In this document: in pieces, positions 52,062-60,686 of the stretch | How positions within the stretch are numbered: the first letter of the stretch is position 1 | Layout: each line of letters starts with the position of its first letter | Source: Paenibacillus curdlanolyticus YK9 | Lineage (GTDB): Bacteria; Bacillota; Bacilli; Paenibacillales; Paenibacillaceae | Direction: 5' to 3' | NCBI RefSeq assembly: GCF_000179615.1 | Contig: NZ_AEDD01000006.1 | Coordinates: forward strand, 102,501 to 166,500 | Length of the DNA: 64,000 bases | Notes under the pieces: generated by a model | Told to the model about the DNA's origin: nothing | The model's database searches: none | The model's input: the letters and a program-made list of their open reading frames with translations, nothing else | Translations under genes and position numbers: made by a program

Positions 52062-52854
52062 CTACCAGATTATCTCCCGACTGGAGGACTCCGGCACCTT
52101 CGTCGTCACCTCGCATGAACGCGCATGGCTGAAGTCCATGCTGCAGCATCCCGCAGCTGCGGACGCTTTCGATCCCGATACGCTGGATAAGCTGCATGCG
52201 ATGCTCGGCGAGGATCAAGTGATGGATACGTCCGAGCATCTGGTAGAGAAAGCCCGCAGCATGGAGAAGCAGGTGTACCATCCGCTGCTGCGCCCTTTGC
52301 GCCGATATATCGCGGAGCGGACATTCATCCGGCTCACTTACAAGACCAAGAACGGAACCATCAATGACGCGCCGCTGGCGCTTCCCTATCGGCTGGAGTA
52401 TTCCATGGTCAAACGCGAATGGTACCTGCTCTGGTATAACGTTCGCAGCCGCACCTTCATGCAGACCAAGCTGGACAACATGCAAACAATCAAAGCTGCC
52501 GAGCTGACCGAATCCGAGCAAGAATTGACGCTTGACCCGGCCGTTATATTGCATAAAATCAACCAGATACTCGAGTCGCGCAAAACCGTGGCACTCATTG
52601 AGGTCGTCCCTGCGTACAACCGCGAGCTGTCCCGTATTCTCTATGCTCTCTCCAGCTTCGAGAAGGACGTCGAGTACGATGAGGAACAGGACCGATATCG
52701 CGTCCGGGTATGCCTGCAGCTGGATGAACGCGAATATTTGCTTTCGAAGATTCGTTTTCTGGGCATGCGCGTGCGCGTGTTGGAGGGAGATTACTTGAAG
52801 CGGCGGATGCTGGAGGCGTCGACGAAGGCGTTGGCACGGTATGGGGCGGAGTAA
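52036..52854 (+). CDS. WYL-domain protein 2
   Basis: A 272-aa partner of the preceding regulator. An N-terminal helical part (NLFEKIFNYQIISRLEDSG) is followed by a WYL domain near residues 90-155 (IRLTYKTKNGTINDAPLALP, then VKREWYLLWYNVRSRTF). A C-terminal alpha/beta region (ALIEVVPAYNRELSRILYAL) resembles WCX. No clear helix-turn-helix is visible, so it may work as a heterodimer with protein 1. Its ATG lies inside the end of the first WYL gene, with GGAG about 11 bases upstream, so translation is probably coupled. Confidence 0.87.
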   Translation: MNLFEKIFNYQIISRLEDSGTFVVTSHERAWLKSMLQHPAAADAFDPDTLDKLHAMLGEDQVMDTSEHLVEKARSMEKQVYHPLLRPLRRYIAERTFIRLTYKTKNGTINDAPLALPYRLEYSMVKREWYLLWYNVRSRTFMQTKLDNMQTIKAAELTESEQELTLDPAVILHKINQILESRKTVALIEVVPAYNRELSRILYALSSFEKDVEYDEEQDRYRVRVCLQLDEREYLLSKIRFLGMRVRVLEGDYLKRRMLEASTKALARYGAE

Positions 52855-52904
52855 CGCTGGTGTGCCGAGGGACTGATGCTGCTGATGCGCCTTATGCTGC
52901 TAAC

Positions 52905-53240
52905 GCCGGCCTCGGGCAACGGCTAATGGACTCATGCTGCCACCGAGCGTATTCTGCCCACCGCTAACGGACCGTATGCTGCTGTTGGCTGAGCGCCTTC
53001 TGCCCACGGCTAACGGACGATGCTGCCGACGTGACCCCTCCATCCGTGGCTAACGGACCGTAACAGCCGTTATTTGCCGGAAATCGCGCATTTGGAAATT
53101 CTAACGGACCCCAGCGCCGTTATTCACCTGTCTACACCCCGTTTCCGCGCGAAAGGACGCAAATAGCGTCACTGGTGTCCGTTACATTTTAAAAGTAACC
53201 TTTTTTTATCGAATAACGGCTTTCCTGTCCGTTAGCCCTC
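52905..53240. repeat. intergenic TAACGG/CCGTTA repeat cluster (family A, locus 3)
   Basis: No gene is seen between 52855 and 53411 apart from the relic at 53299. The cluster holds TAACGGACC near 52972, 53053 and 53102, and inverted GTCCGTTA near 53178 and 53227. The copy at 53053 is followed by GCCGTTATT, the full palindrome. The upstream part also carries degenerate GGCTAATGGACT and ATGCTGC words that recur several times. Confidence 0.7.
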
Positions 53241-53253
53241 TGCAAAAGCTGTT

Positions 53254-53298
53254 AAACAAAATAATCCCCCTCCGAAAGGAGAGGGATTATTTTGTTTA
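53254..53298. terminator. strong bidirectional terminator
   Basis: AAACAAAATAATCCC pairs with GGGATTATTTTGTTT around a CCTCC/GGAGA stem, giving about 19 paired bases. It closes the WYL operon on the plus strand. Confidence 0.85.
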
Positions 53299-53370
53299 CA
53301 CTAGCCAATGTGCGGAACACAAGGCTGACTGCGAGCAATGCTGGTAGTATGCTTCTAAAACTTTTTTAAC
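53299..53370 (-). pseudogene. signal-peptide relic of a paralogous SLH surface protein
   Basis: On the minus strand this stretch aligns base for base with the start of the SLH gene at 53412-56000. In one frame it encodes SILPALLAVSLVF, where the intact gene encodes SILSALLAVSLVF. A single extra T puts the codons before that out of frame, there is no start codon, and the strong terminator follows directly. It is best read as the leftover 5' end of a duplicated surface-protein gene whose body was deleted. Confidence 0.72.
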
Positions 53371-53403
53371 TCGGGTGAAAAAAGTCCCTCTCTAAAAGGG
53401 GGA
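53363..53403 (-). terminator. probable terminator of the SLH gene
   Basis: On the minus strand TCCCCC and GAGGGA form an imperfect stem across a short loop, followed by CTTTTTTC. It lies directly after the stop codon of the 862-aa gene. Confidence 0.55.
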
Positions 53404-53411
53404 TGAAGACA

Positions 53412-56000
53412 TTATTTAACCACAGGCGGCACGATTGTTACACCTTCACCGACGTGATCGGCATCAAAGTGCAATTCTTGCACATAACATCCTATCAGTT
53501 TTTTGTGCTCATCAAATAAGAAGATATAGGCAAACTTGTCATGCACCTCATTATATCCATACGATGTCAAAAGATAAGAATTGTTCCCTACACGCGTTGG
53601 ACCTGTGAACCCATATTTATTTTGGCTTGTCTTAAAATCCTCATAAGTCCAAACACGCTTTTCCATATTAGTATAGACTTTATCTTCATACATAACATCC
53701 ATATACTTCACATTTTGAAGCGCGGGATTAGCATTCTTATCTAAGTCGATCTCTATTCTATAAGACGCATTTTCCGCACCATCTTGCTTCATTTGTTCCT
53801 GCGTCCAAAGGGATGCATTAATACCCGTACCATCTGTAATAAGAGGAACTGGAGTAAGATCATATTGGTATTCACCATTCATAATCTCTTGACCAGCACG
53901 TGTCACTACTACATGTAGCTTTCCAATTGTATTTACAGGCTTGAAAAAGTTATTTTTAGAGTAATCTGCAAGATTGTATCCAGAACCATACTTCCCACAG
54001 TCAAAATTCACCGATATCTTAAGTCCTTTTGTCGTATCCGCAGCAGGTACGGTTACCACTACATGGTCACCTTCTTCAAGAGCACTTGTTTCAAAAAATT
54101 GATACGTCTCAGTTGGGCTAACAGGGAGCTTAAAAATACGGAAAGCTTCTTGAAGATCACGCTGATAAACAAATTTAACGTAGTAATTCCACGACTGATT
54201 ATCATTTGCGTTGGTAACAGTAACCATCACAGTAGCGTCGTGCTTTTCCCTTAAATGAATATTGAAAGTGCCTTGATCACCCACAGCAATATCCTTAATC
54301 TCATTTCCATCGTCATAAACTAAGCTATAACTAAGCTTAGCATATGCGGCTGCAGTGACCGTGAAATTAACATCAGATTCCGTGAAATTCTGGGCAAGAT
54401 CGACGGAGTAGTCCTGCATATTACTTTCAAAGCCAATGCCAACCTTAGCCACACCAAAGTCCCGTTGTACCAGCTCCATGTATACGCTGCCCGTTACCGA
54501 AAGCGAGTGCAGCGTCGCATCATCGCAGTCCACCGTGCATTGTGGCGGAGTGCTTCCGCCATTGTTGCCTCCATTGTCGCCACCTGTGTTTCCGCCGTTA
54601 TTCCCGCCTGTATCGCTACCGCTATTGTTTCCGCCCGTGCTTCCACCGCCGCCGCCAATTACAACCGCCGTACCTGGTGTCGTGATGCTGTCTTTCGCCG
54701 AGCCGTCCACTTGACCTGGCTTCGTTTCAAACGACGAGCCTTTCGCCGCATCGTTCACCGTCGCTTGGTCGACTTTGCCCTCACCGATCAGCTTCGCAAC
54801 TGCATCGAGAATGAGCTTCAGCACTTGCGCTTCTTTGCTCACGTTGATCGTATTGCCTGCTGCGCCGCTAGCAACATCCAGATTGTCGACCGTTCCGCTC
54901 GGAATGTTGAGCTGGATGTTCGCAGCCATGACGCCTACGCTTTCAAAGTGTCCAACCAACTCTACGTTCGAGTCTTTCGGCAGCGCTTTGGACAGCTCGA
55001 TGTTTTTGAAGCCGCTGTCCGTTACATGCGACTCTTCGATTTTAACCGGCGATTGGATGATCACATCCTGCACCGTCGTTGCGCCGATTGCGACAAGCCG
55101 TACGCGGCCTGTTGCTTTATCTACAATGATGCGAAGCAGTACCGAGTCTTCCAAATGAATGGAGTTCGGGCCGCCGCCATTAACCGTCGTCGTGCCTTTC
55201 ACTGTTACATTCTTCAGCGTCACATCGCCCTCAGCTACTTCCTTCGCGATGGTCAGGTTACCTGTAATGACCATGTTTTGCAGCGTTACACCTGCGGCCG
55301 AAATGACGACATTGCCATCGATCGTTTCCGTCTTGTCAGCCGAGCCATAGACGCCAGCTTTATCAAACGTCTTCGTCGCGCTGTTGTTTTGAAGCTCCAA
55401 AGCCGCATCCAACACAACGACTGCTTCCGCGCGCGTGATCGACGCTTTCGGACGGAAGTTGCCTTGCTCGTCGCCTTTGACGATTTGTTTGGAAGCAAGC
55501 GCTGCGATAGCTCCTTTGCTCCAGTCCGCGATCTGCGCCGCGTCTTTGAACTGCGATACATCCGTATTCGTTTTCGTATCGAGATGCAGCACGTTTGCCA
55601 CCATTACGGAAGCTTCTTGGCGAGCCGCTGCTTGTGCAGGGGATACTTTGCCGCCGCCTGTCCCTTGCAGGTAGCCTGCTTTTACTGCAACTGCGATCTC
55701 ATGATAAGCCCAGTTTGTGGTCGGCAAATCGTTAAAGGATACGCTAGCAGCCTCATCCTTCAGCCCAAAAGCGCGATTCAACAGCGCCGCGAATTCCCCG
55801 CGCGTCACTGGCGCATCCGGCTTCACCGTGCCGTCCGGATATCCCTGAATGAGTCCGGCATCCAGCCATTTTTTGAGCGTGCCTGCCGCCCAGTGCTTGT
55901 CTACATTCTCCGAGGATGCTGCCGATACCGAAGCAAGCAATGTGCCAAATACAAGACTCACTGCGAGCAAAGCGGATAATATGCTTCTAAACTTCTTCAT
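53412..56000 (-). CDS. SLH-domain surface protein with cadherin-like region
   Basis: An 862-aa secreted protein. A signal peptide (MKKFRSILSALLAVSLVFGT, cut near SVSAAS) leads into three SLH domains at residues about 30-200 (VDKHWAAGTLKKWLDAGLIQ, NWAYHEIAVAVKAGYLQG, ADWSKGAIAALASKQIVKGD) that anchor it to the wall. Residues 210-400 form a parallel beta-helix-like section (NGNVVISAAGVTLQNMVITG and following). A Gly/Asn-rich linker runs from about 450 to 495. A cadherin-like beta-sandwich (LHSLSVTGSVYMELVQ to FVYQRD) and a novel C-terminal ~250 residues follow. The C-terminal part has lower GC content than the rest, suggesting a recent domain exchange. GGAGG is close before the ATG. Confidence 0.9.
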   Translation of the reverse strand: MKKFRSILSALLAVSLVFGTLLASVSAASSENVDKHWAAGTLKKWLDAGLIQGYPDGTVKPDAPVTRGEFAALLNRAFGLKDEAASVSFNDLPTTNWAYHEIAVAVKAGYLQGTGGGKVSPAQAAARQEASVMVANVLHLDTKTNTDVSQFKDAAQIADWSKGAIAALASKQIVKGDEQGNFRPKASITRAEAVVVLDAALELQNNSATKTFDKAGVYGSADKTETIDGNVVISAAGVTLQNMVITGNLTIAKEVAEGDVTLKNVTVKGTTTVNGGGPNSIHLEDSVLLRIIVDKATGRVRLVAIGATTVQDVIIQSPVKIEESHVTDSGFKNIELSKALPKDSNVELVGHFESVGVMAANIQLNIPSGTVDNLDVASGAAGNTINVSKEAQVLKLILDAVAKLIGEGKVDQATVNDAAKGSSFETKPGQVDGSAKDSITTPGTAVVIGGGGGSTGGNNSGSDTGGNNGGNTGGDNGGNNGGSTPPQCTVDCDDATLHSLSVTGSVYMELVQRDFGVAKVGIGFESNMQDYSVDLAQNFTESDVNFTVTAAAYAKLSYSLVYDDGNEIKDIAVGDQGTFNIHLREKHDATVMVTVTNANDNQSWNYYVKFVYQRDLQEAFRIFKLPVSPTETYQFFETSALEEGDHVVVTVPAADTTKGLKISVNFDCGKYGSGYNLADYSKNNFFKPVNTIGKLHVVVTRAGQEIMNGEYQYDLTPVPLITDGTGINASLWTQEQMKQDGAENASYRIEIDLDKNANPALQNVKYMDVMYEDKVYTNMEKRVWTYEDFKTSQNKYGFTGPTRVGNNSYLLTSYGYNEVHDKFAYIFLFDEHKKLIGCYVQELHFDADHVGEGVTIVPPVVK

Positions 56001-56120
56001 TGTTCTCCTCCACTACCGCATGATGATTAGAATCCAAAAACTTGAATAATATATTACTCTAGCACAAAGAAAATATTAACATCTCAGTGTATATTGAACA
56101 ACCTAAGATTTCTTAAGAAA

Positions 56121-56156
56121 TAAAAGAGGCAGATCACTCGATTCGAGTAATCCGCC
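56121..56156 (-). terminator. intrinsic terminator after the adenylyltransferase-like gene
   Basis: On the minus strand GGCGGATTACTCG pairs with CGAGTGATCTGCC (two non-canonical pairs), followed by TCTTTTATTT. Confidence 0.75.
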
Positions 56157-57002
56157 TTATTTTTCACATCGTTTATTTATTATAGAATTGAATATCTTGT
56201 TACTCTCACTCATCATGTAATTCATATAACCTAATGCATCTTTCTTTCGTTGGATTTTCGATACATACAGCGATTTGGCTTCTCCCCGCCTTGTATGGAT
56301 ACACTCTTGAATGACACGATGCCACCGTGCAGGGACAACCTTTAAAGCATATTCCCCTGCCCCGGCTTTGGATGTGATCTGCTGCTCTCGGAACGTATAG
56401 TATAATCTCGTAATTCCCAAGACGCCCCACTCTATATCAGCTCTTCTAAAGTAAAGCGCTAACGATGCAAGGGAAAATCGTTTACTCGATTTGCGAATCC
56501 AATTTTTCCAATACTCATTTAAATTTTGATGCATGCTCGATAACAGTTGTTCAAAATCCACCTCTATCTCCAGCGTCGATATGTCCGGACCGATGATCCT
56601 GATGCCGTGGACCTTCAATTCATACCAAGGGACCAAATTCAACTCAAAATAACCTGAACGATGCATAACGCCATCGCAAAAATAAGGGAAAGGCTGCGTG
56701 TTCTCCGGAAGTTTACCTAGATCGCTCCAAGTTAAATAGATGCCGTTCAAGTTAGGTTTCTTGTATTTGGACTCGATTTCACGATGAACCTGATTCAGTA
56801 TTGCGACCTCCGCATCGTGCAATCTTTCTTTCGTTACGGCAATAAAATCAATATCGCTAAGCTCCAGCGAATAGTCCCCCAAAGCGATGGAACCATATAG
56901 ATAAAAACCTTCAAGCAAATGAGGGAAGCTACGATTCACGCTGTTTAAATAAAGGGATATGATTTGATCTATTGTAGAATTGATGTTGGATTGCAACTTC
57001 AT
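56157..57002 (-). CDS. aminoglycoside adenylyltransferase-like nucleotidyltransferase
   Basis: A 281-aa protein. The N-terminal nucleotidyltransferase domain has GFYLYGSIALGDYSLELSDI and then DFIAVT (G-S...D-x-D). The C-terminal half (SLALYFRRADIEWGVLGITR, YALKVVPARWHRVIQECI) matches the helical domain found in AadA/AadD-like enzymes and DUF4111 proteins. Known relatives adenylylate aminoglycosides, but chromosomal members often have other or unknown substrates, so resistance should not be assumed. It overlaps the preceding gene by four bases (ATGA). Confidence 0.85.
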   Translation of the reverse strand: MKLQSNINSTIDQIISLYLNSVNRSFPHLLEGFYLYGSIALGDYSLELSDIDFIAVTKERLHDAEVAILNQVHREIESKYKKPNLNGIYLTWSDLGKLPENTQPFPYFCDGVMHRSGYFELNLVPWYELKVHGIRIIGPDISTLEIEVDFEQLLSSMHQNLNEYWKNWIRKSSKRFSLASLALYFRRADIEWGVLGITRLYYTFREQQITSKAGAGEYALKVVPARWHRVIQECIHTRRGEAKSLYVSKIQRKKDALGYMNYMMSESNKIFNSIINKRCEK

Positions 57003-57559
57003 CGAAGAAACCGCCTCACCTTTCGAAAATAGTGGGATTCCAGCAAGGGAAGGTTGATTGCCCTGATTTGTGCCATAAGACGCGTAATAGCATCCTTAAT
57101 TTCTTGTTCGAATTCGCTCCTCGCGATTCGGAAAATTGAAGTAATTTGCACCTGCGCGTCTTTCAGAAGCGAAGGAGTGGTGCAAATCAACCCTGTGCAG
57201 CTACCTTCCTCAGCCTTCAGCTTGCTTAATGATAATTGATCCGCATGCGCTTCGAATACAAACCATGTCCAGCTATTCTCGATATACTTTAATGCGACAT
57301 ACGTATGTGCATCCAGCGCAGCCAGAACATCAACTAGCAGGTTAAAATGCGTTAATATAAGCTCTGAGTAAATGCGCTTCGCAGATAAAGGCAGCCCATC
57401 CGACGGATACGGGATCCATTCATGACCGTCAACCCGCATCGTGAATGGACCGTAGATTTCATGAAACTCCTTATCGAACGTCTTAACATCCATCGCTCTC
57501 AGCTCTTCGATATCGTCCTCGAAAATTTCAAACCTAATCTCGAACTTGGACTCCTGCAC
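56999..57559 (-). CDS. unrecognised 186-aa protein coupled to the adenylyltransferase-like gene
   Basis: A soluble acidic protein with no recognised domain. Notable pieces are FEIFEDDIEELRAMDVKTFD, WTWFVFEAHADQLSLSKLKA, a Cys pair around EEGSCTGLICTTPSLL, and a basic C-terminus (HYFRKVRRFLR). GTG 57559 is chosen because AAGGGG lies 8 bases upstream; the GTG at 57568 touches that site. The coupling (ATGA) suggests the two proteins act together, perhaps with this one as a partner or regulator of the nucleotidyltransferase. Confidence 0.7.
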   Translation of the reverse strand: MQESKFEIRFEIFEDDIEELRAMDVKTFDKEFHEIYGPFTMRVDGHEWIPYPSDGLPLSAKRIYSELILTHFNLLVDVLAALDAHTYVALKYIENSWTWFVFEAHADQLSLSKLKAEEGSCTGLICTTPSLLKDAQVQITSIFRIARSEFEQEIKDAITRLMAQIRAINLPLLESHYFRKVRRFLR

Positions 57560-57629
57560 GCTCTTCACCCCTTAGCAAAAACCATTCACTCAATCTGTTT
57601 TATATTACCATCTACAAGTTTACGCCAAA

Positions 57630-57674
57630 CAAAAAATCCGAGAACCTCGCCCGCAGGCGAAGCTCCCGGATTTA
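57630..57674 (-). terminator. intrinsic terminator after the sugar porter gene
   Basis: On the minus strand AAATCCGGGAGCTTCGCC pairs with GGCGAGGTTCTCGGATTT with a few mismatches, followed by TTTG. It lies just beyond the stop codon at 57679. Confidence 0.8.
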
Positions 57675-57678
57675 TGAT

Positions 57679-59079
57679 TTAACCCCTCGTCGAACCCTTA
57701 CGGCTCATTTCATTCCATACGTCTTCCATGTCCTCAAGCGACTTGCCCTTCGTCTCCGGAATGAACTTCCATGTGAAGATAACCGTCACGAGCGACAGCG
57801 CTCCGAAGATCCAGTACGTGACCGCTGGTCCAGCGGAATCCAGCAGCGGCGGGAATGACTGGGACACGACGTAATCCGCTACCCATAATGCCATCGATGC
57901 GATGGCAATCGCTATGCCGCGTACGCGGTTCGGGAAAATCTCGGCAAGCAGCACCCAGACGACTGGGCCGAGCGAAACGGCGAATGCCGCGACATAAACG
58001 AGCAGCAGCACCAGCACCCACGGGCCTGTAGCGTGTCCGCTATGGAACACGATGCCGATGAACAACAGGCTAAGCGCCATAACCGACGAACCGACGAGCA
58101 GCAGCGCCTTGCGTCCCACCTTGTCGATCAGCCAGATCGATAAAATCGTAAAGGCAAAGTTGATAAAGCCAACGAGAATCGTTTGGATCAGCGCAGCGTT
58201 CGTGCCTGCTCCGGTCGATTTCAAAATCTCTGGCGCATAGTACATGATCGCGTTAATCCCCGTAATCTGCTGCAGGACAGCAATCCCGACGCCCGCAATG
58301 AGCGCGAAACGCAGTCCGGGCTTAAACAGCTCGCGGATGGAGCCTTGCTTTTCGTTGAACGACGCTTTGATCTCCAATACTTCCTGGCGGGCCGCATCCT
58401 CTCCGTGAATGCGAAGCAAGATGTTGAGCGCCTCTTCCGGACGGCCTTGCTTGATCAGCCAACGCGGGCTCTCCGGCACGAAGAATAGCATAACCAGGAA
58501 CAAAATGCCCGGAATCGCGCCGACGCCGAACATCCAGCGCCAAGCCGTGGAGATGTCCCATGCGTCGTCGCCAGCGCCAGCGATGCCGGAGTTGATGAAG
58601 TACGTAAGGAAAATACCCGTAACGACTGCGAACTGGTTGAACGCAACCAACCGTCCGCGATAGCGCGCGGGCGCGATCTCTGCATTATATAGCGGGCATA
58701 ACGTGGAGGTAATCCCGATGCCAAGCCCGCCGATCATCCGAGCAATGATATAGCCCGTGAACGTATCTGGTATAGCCGAGAAAATCGAACCGATCGTGAA
58801 CAGCAGCGCTGCGGCGATCAGTACTTTTTTACGTCCGAACCGGTCGCTTAGCCAGCCTGACGCAGCAGCGCCGACGATACAGCCGATAATCAAGCTCGAT
58901 ACAGCCCAGCCGGTCTGAACGCCGTTCAGATCGAATTTGTCCTGCATGAAGCCGATTGCGCCCGAAACAACCGCCGTATCGAAGCCGAACAACAGCCCGC
59001 CCAGTGCGGCAATGATGGACACGAGCGTTACGTAACGCATGTTTGGTTCGGATGCTGACGCTTTTATCGTTTGTGCCAT
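57679..59079 (-). CDS. sugar porter family MFS transporter
   Basis: A 466-aa, 12-helix proton symporter of the XylE/AraE/GalP class. Conserved motifs are GGLLFGFDTAVVSGAIG (TM1), DRFGRKKVL (the MFS motif between TM2 and TM3), PESPRWLIKQGR, QQITGINAIMYYAP (TM7 sugar-binding segment) and PETKGKSLEDMEDVW near the C-terminus. It most resembles pentose or hexose porters such as those for xylose, arabinose or glucose. AAAGGAATG lies 11 bases before the ATG. It is downstream of, and on the same strand as, a sugar-sensing regulator operon. Confidence 0.93.
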   Translation of the reverse strand: MAQTIKASASEPNMRYVTLVSIIAALGGLLFGFDTAVVSGAIGFMQDKFDLNGVQTGWAVSSLIIGCIVGAAASGWLSDRFGRKKVLIAAALLFTIGSIFSAIPDTFTGYIIARMIGGLGIGITSTLCPLYNAEIAPARYRGRLVAFNQFAVVTGIFLTYFINSGIAGAGDDAWDISTAWRWMFGVGAIPGILFLVMLFFVPESPRWLIKQGRPEEALNILLRIHGEDAARQEVLEIKASFNEKQGSIRELFKPGLRFALIAGVGIAVLQQITGINAIMYYAPEILKSTGAGTNAALIQTILVGFINFAFTILSIWLIDKVGRKALLLVGSSVMALSLLFIGIVFHSGHATGPWVLVLLLVYVAAFAVSLGPVVWVLLAEIFPNRVRGIAIAIASMALWVADYVVSQSFPPLLDSAGPAVTYWIFGALSLVTVIFTWKFIPETKGKSLEDMEDVWNEMSRKGSTRG

Positions 59080-59177
59080 AATCTATGCATTCCTTTCTGT
59101 TTTCAAAATCGTTGCTTGCAGCGCATATCCCATCCTCCGTACTGCCGAAGGACAACCTTTCTTGGAAAGCGATTTTT

Positions 59178-59183
59178 AGTATA
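59178..59183 (-). promoter_or_regulatory. -10 element of the sugar porter promoter
   Basis: On the minus strand a TATACT box lies about 100 bases before the ATG of the sugar porter gene. No acceptable -35 is present at 16-18 bases, which fits a promoter needing an activator such as the AraC-type regulator encoded upstream. This is a weak inference. Confidence 0.4.
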
Positions 59184-59311
59184 GCATCGATTCGAAAGCA
59201 GCCGTGTTGCGATCATCTTCACTAATTTGCGCTGTTCCCGCACAGCTATTCATGCATCACGAATAACGGTCATTCGGCGAGACCGACCCGCATTATTCTG
59301 TGCTGCAGGCG

Positions 59312-59343
59312 CAAAAAAGTCCATGTCTCATGAACATGGACTT
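59312..59343 (-). terminator. intrinsic terminator of the sensor operon
   Basis: AAGTCCATGT pairs perfectly with ACATGGACTT across a 7-base loop, followed on the minus strand by TTTTG. It separates the regulator gene from the sugar porter gene, so the porter needs its own promoter. Confidence 0.85.
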
Positions 59344-59354
59344 CCACATTACGC

Positions 59355-60686
59355 CTATCGAGGCAGCGCACGGTATTCAGACGGCGTGACGCCGGTCACC
59401 TTCTTAAACACGCGGCTAAAATAATTCGGGTCCTTGTAGCCGACTTGATAGCATACTTCCTTCAGGATCAGCTGCTTGTCCTCGATCAGCCGCTTCGCTT
59501 TGTCGATCCGAAGCCCGGTCAAATAATCGATGAAATTTTCGCCGACATGCTGCTTAAACACTTTGCTGAAGTAAAAAGGGTTCAGATGGACATATTCCGC
59601 CACATCCTCCAGCGACAGTTCCTCTGTGAAACGTTCGAGGATATAAGCAATGGCCCGGTCCATGACGGTCGCAGTCTGCTCCTCGCGAAGCTCGCGGATG
59701 CGATTCAAGGCTGACAGCACGTAGCTGCGCTGGCGCTCCTCCGACAGCTCGACTCCATCCGCCAATGCCGCATCCTGCTTGCCTTGCTTCAAATCATCGA
59801 ACAGGCACACTTGCCCTTCACGGCCTGGATAAGTGGACGCGAACACTGCTTCAAAATACGAGTGGCGCAAGCCCTCCGCACCATTTCGCAACGAGCCGAT
59901 ACCGATCGATGGCGCAATATGCAGCAGCGCCCGTGCTGCCTCAGCCAGCTTTTCCGCCAACCGGCTCAGCCCCTCCTCGCCATCCTCCGCAGCCTGCGGC
60001 TGATGAACGAACAAAGCAAGATGATGCTCTAGAATGGAGCTCACAATGCAGCTCGTCTGCGACTTCGCCAATCGGCGAATCGTCTCATAGAGCTGGCCCC
60101 GATCTAGGGAGGAATCATGGCCGGGGAAGGCTATTACGAGGCAGCGCCCTTGTTTATCCAGCCGAAAATCCAGCCATTCCGCTAACGTCTCCGGGCTCGT
60201 GCCCATCGCCTGATCGACCATCAGAATTAGCGCCAGCTCGTTCTCGATGAGCGGCTGAATCGTCGACATCCGGCTTTTCAACTCCAGCTGCTCCCCCCGC
60301 TTCTCCCGCTCGCGATCCAGCTCCTCCACTAATCGCGTAAGCAGCTTCGCCATTTGATCCCGGCTAGCCGGCTTGACGATATATTCGGAAATGCCGAGCG
60401 TAATCGCCTCCTGCGCATACGCAAATGAATCATACGCCGTTACCAGCACCAGCTTAACGTCCTGCAGCATGCTCCGAATTTCGCGCAGCGCCTCCAGCCC
60501 TTGAATGCCCGGCATCTGGACATCCATCAGCACGATATGCGGTCGGCGCTCCTCAGCCTGCTCAATAGCCCTTCTCCCGTTCTCGGCATGGATAATTTCG
60601 AATTGATTGGGCAGCATCCGATTCACGATCCATTCCAGCCCTTCTCTCTCCAGCGCCTCATCGTCCGCGATCAGCAAGCGATACAT
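59355..60686 (-). CDS. YesN-type response regulator with AraC DNA-binding domain
   Basis: A 443-aa regulator. The receiver domain has LIADDEALEREG, the phosphorylated Asp in HIVLMDVQMPG and a switch-region TAYDSFAYAQ, ending with the VKPAS lysine. A helical linker follows. The C-terminal AraC/XylS domain, residues about 345-443, has two helix-turn-helices (LSLEDVAEYVHLNPFYFSKV and LILKEVCYQVGYKDPNYFSRV, then TGVTPSEYRA). It is expected to activate sugar uptake or use genes. The start at ATG 60686 overlaps the 3' end of the kinase gene by 29 bases, which indicates coupling. Confidence 0.95.
   Translation of the reverse strand: MYRLLIADDEALEREGLEWIVNRMLPNQFEIIHAENGRRAIEQAEERRPHIVLMDVQMPGIQGLEALREIRSMLQDVKLVLVTAYDSFAYAQEAITLGISEYIVKPASRDQMAKLLTRLVEELDREREKRGEQLELKSRMSTIQPLIENELALILMVDQAMGTSPETLAEWLDFRLDKQGRCLVIAFPGHDSSLDRGQLYETIRRLAKSQTSCIVSSILEHHLALFVHQPQAAEDGEEGLSRLAEKLAEAARALLHIAPSIGIGSLRNGAEGLRHSYFEAVFASTYPGREGQVCLFDDLKQGKQDAALADGVELSEERQRSYVLSALNRIRELREEQTATVMDRAIAYILERFTEELSLEDVAEYVHLNPFYFSKVFKQHVGENFIDYLTGLRIDKAKRLIEDKQLILKEVCYQVGYKDPNYFSRVFKKVTGVTPSEYRALPR

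Noticed and set aside
54465-55979. 504-aa open frame antisense to the SLH gene
   Set aside because: Shadow of the SLH gene, composition atypical for a protein, no start signal.
59160-59180. Possible catabolite (cre) site upstream of the sugar porter
   Set aside because: The best alignment to the cre consensus has about four mismatches, including positions that matter most.
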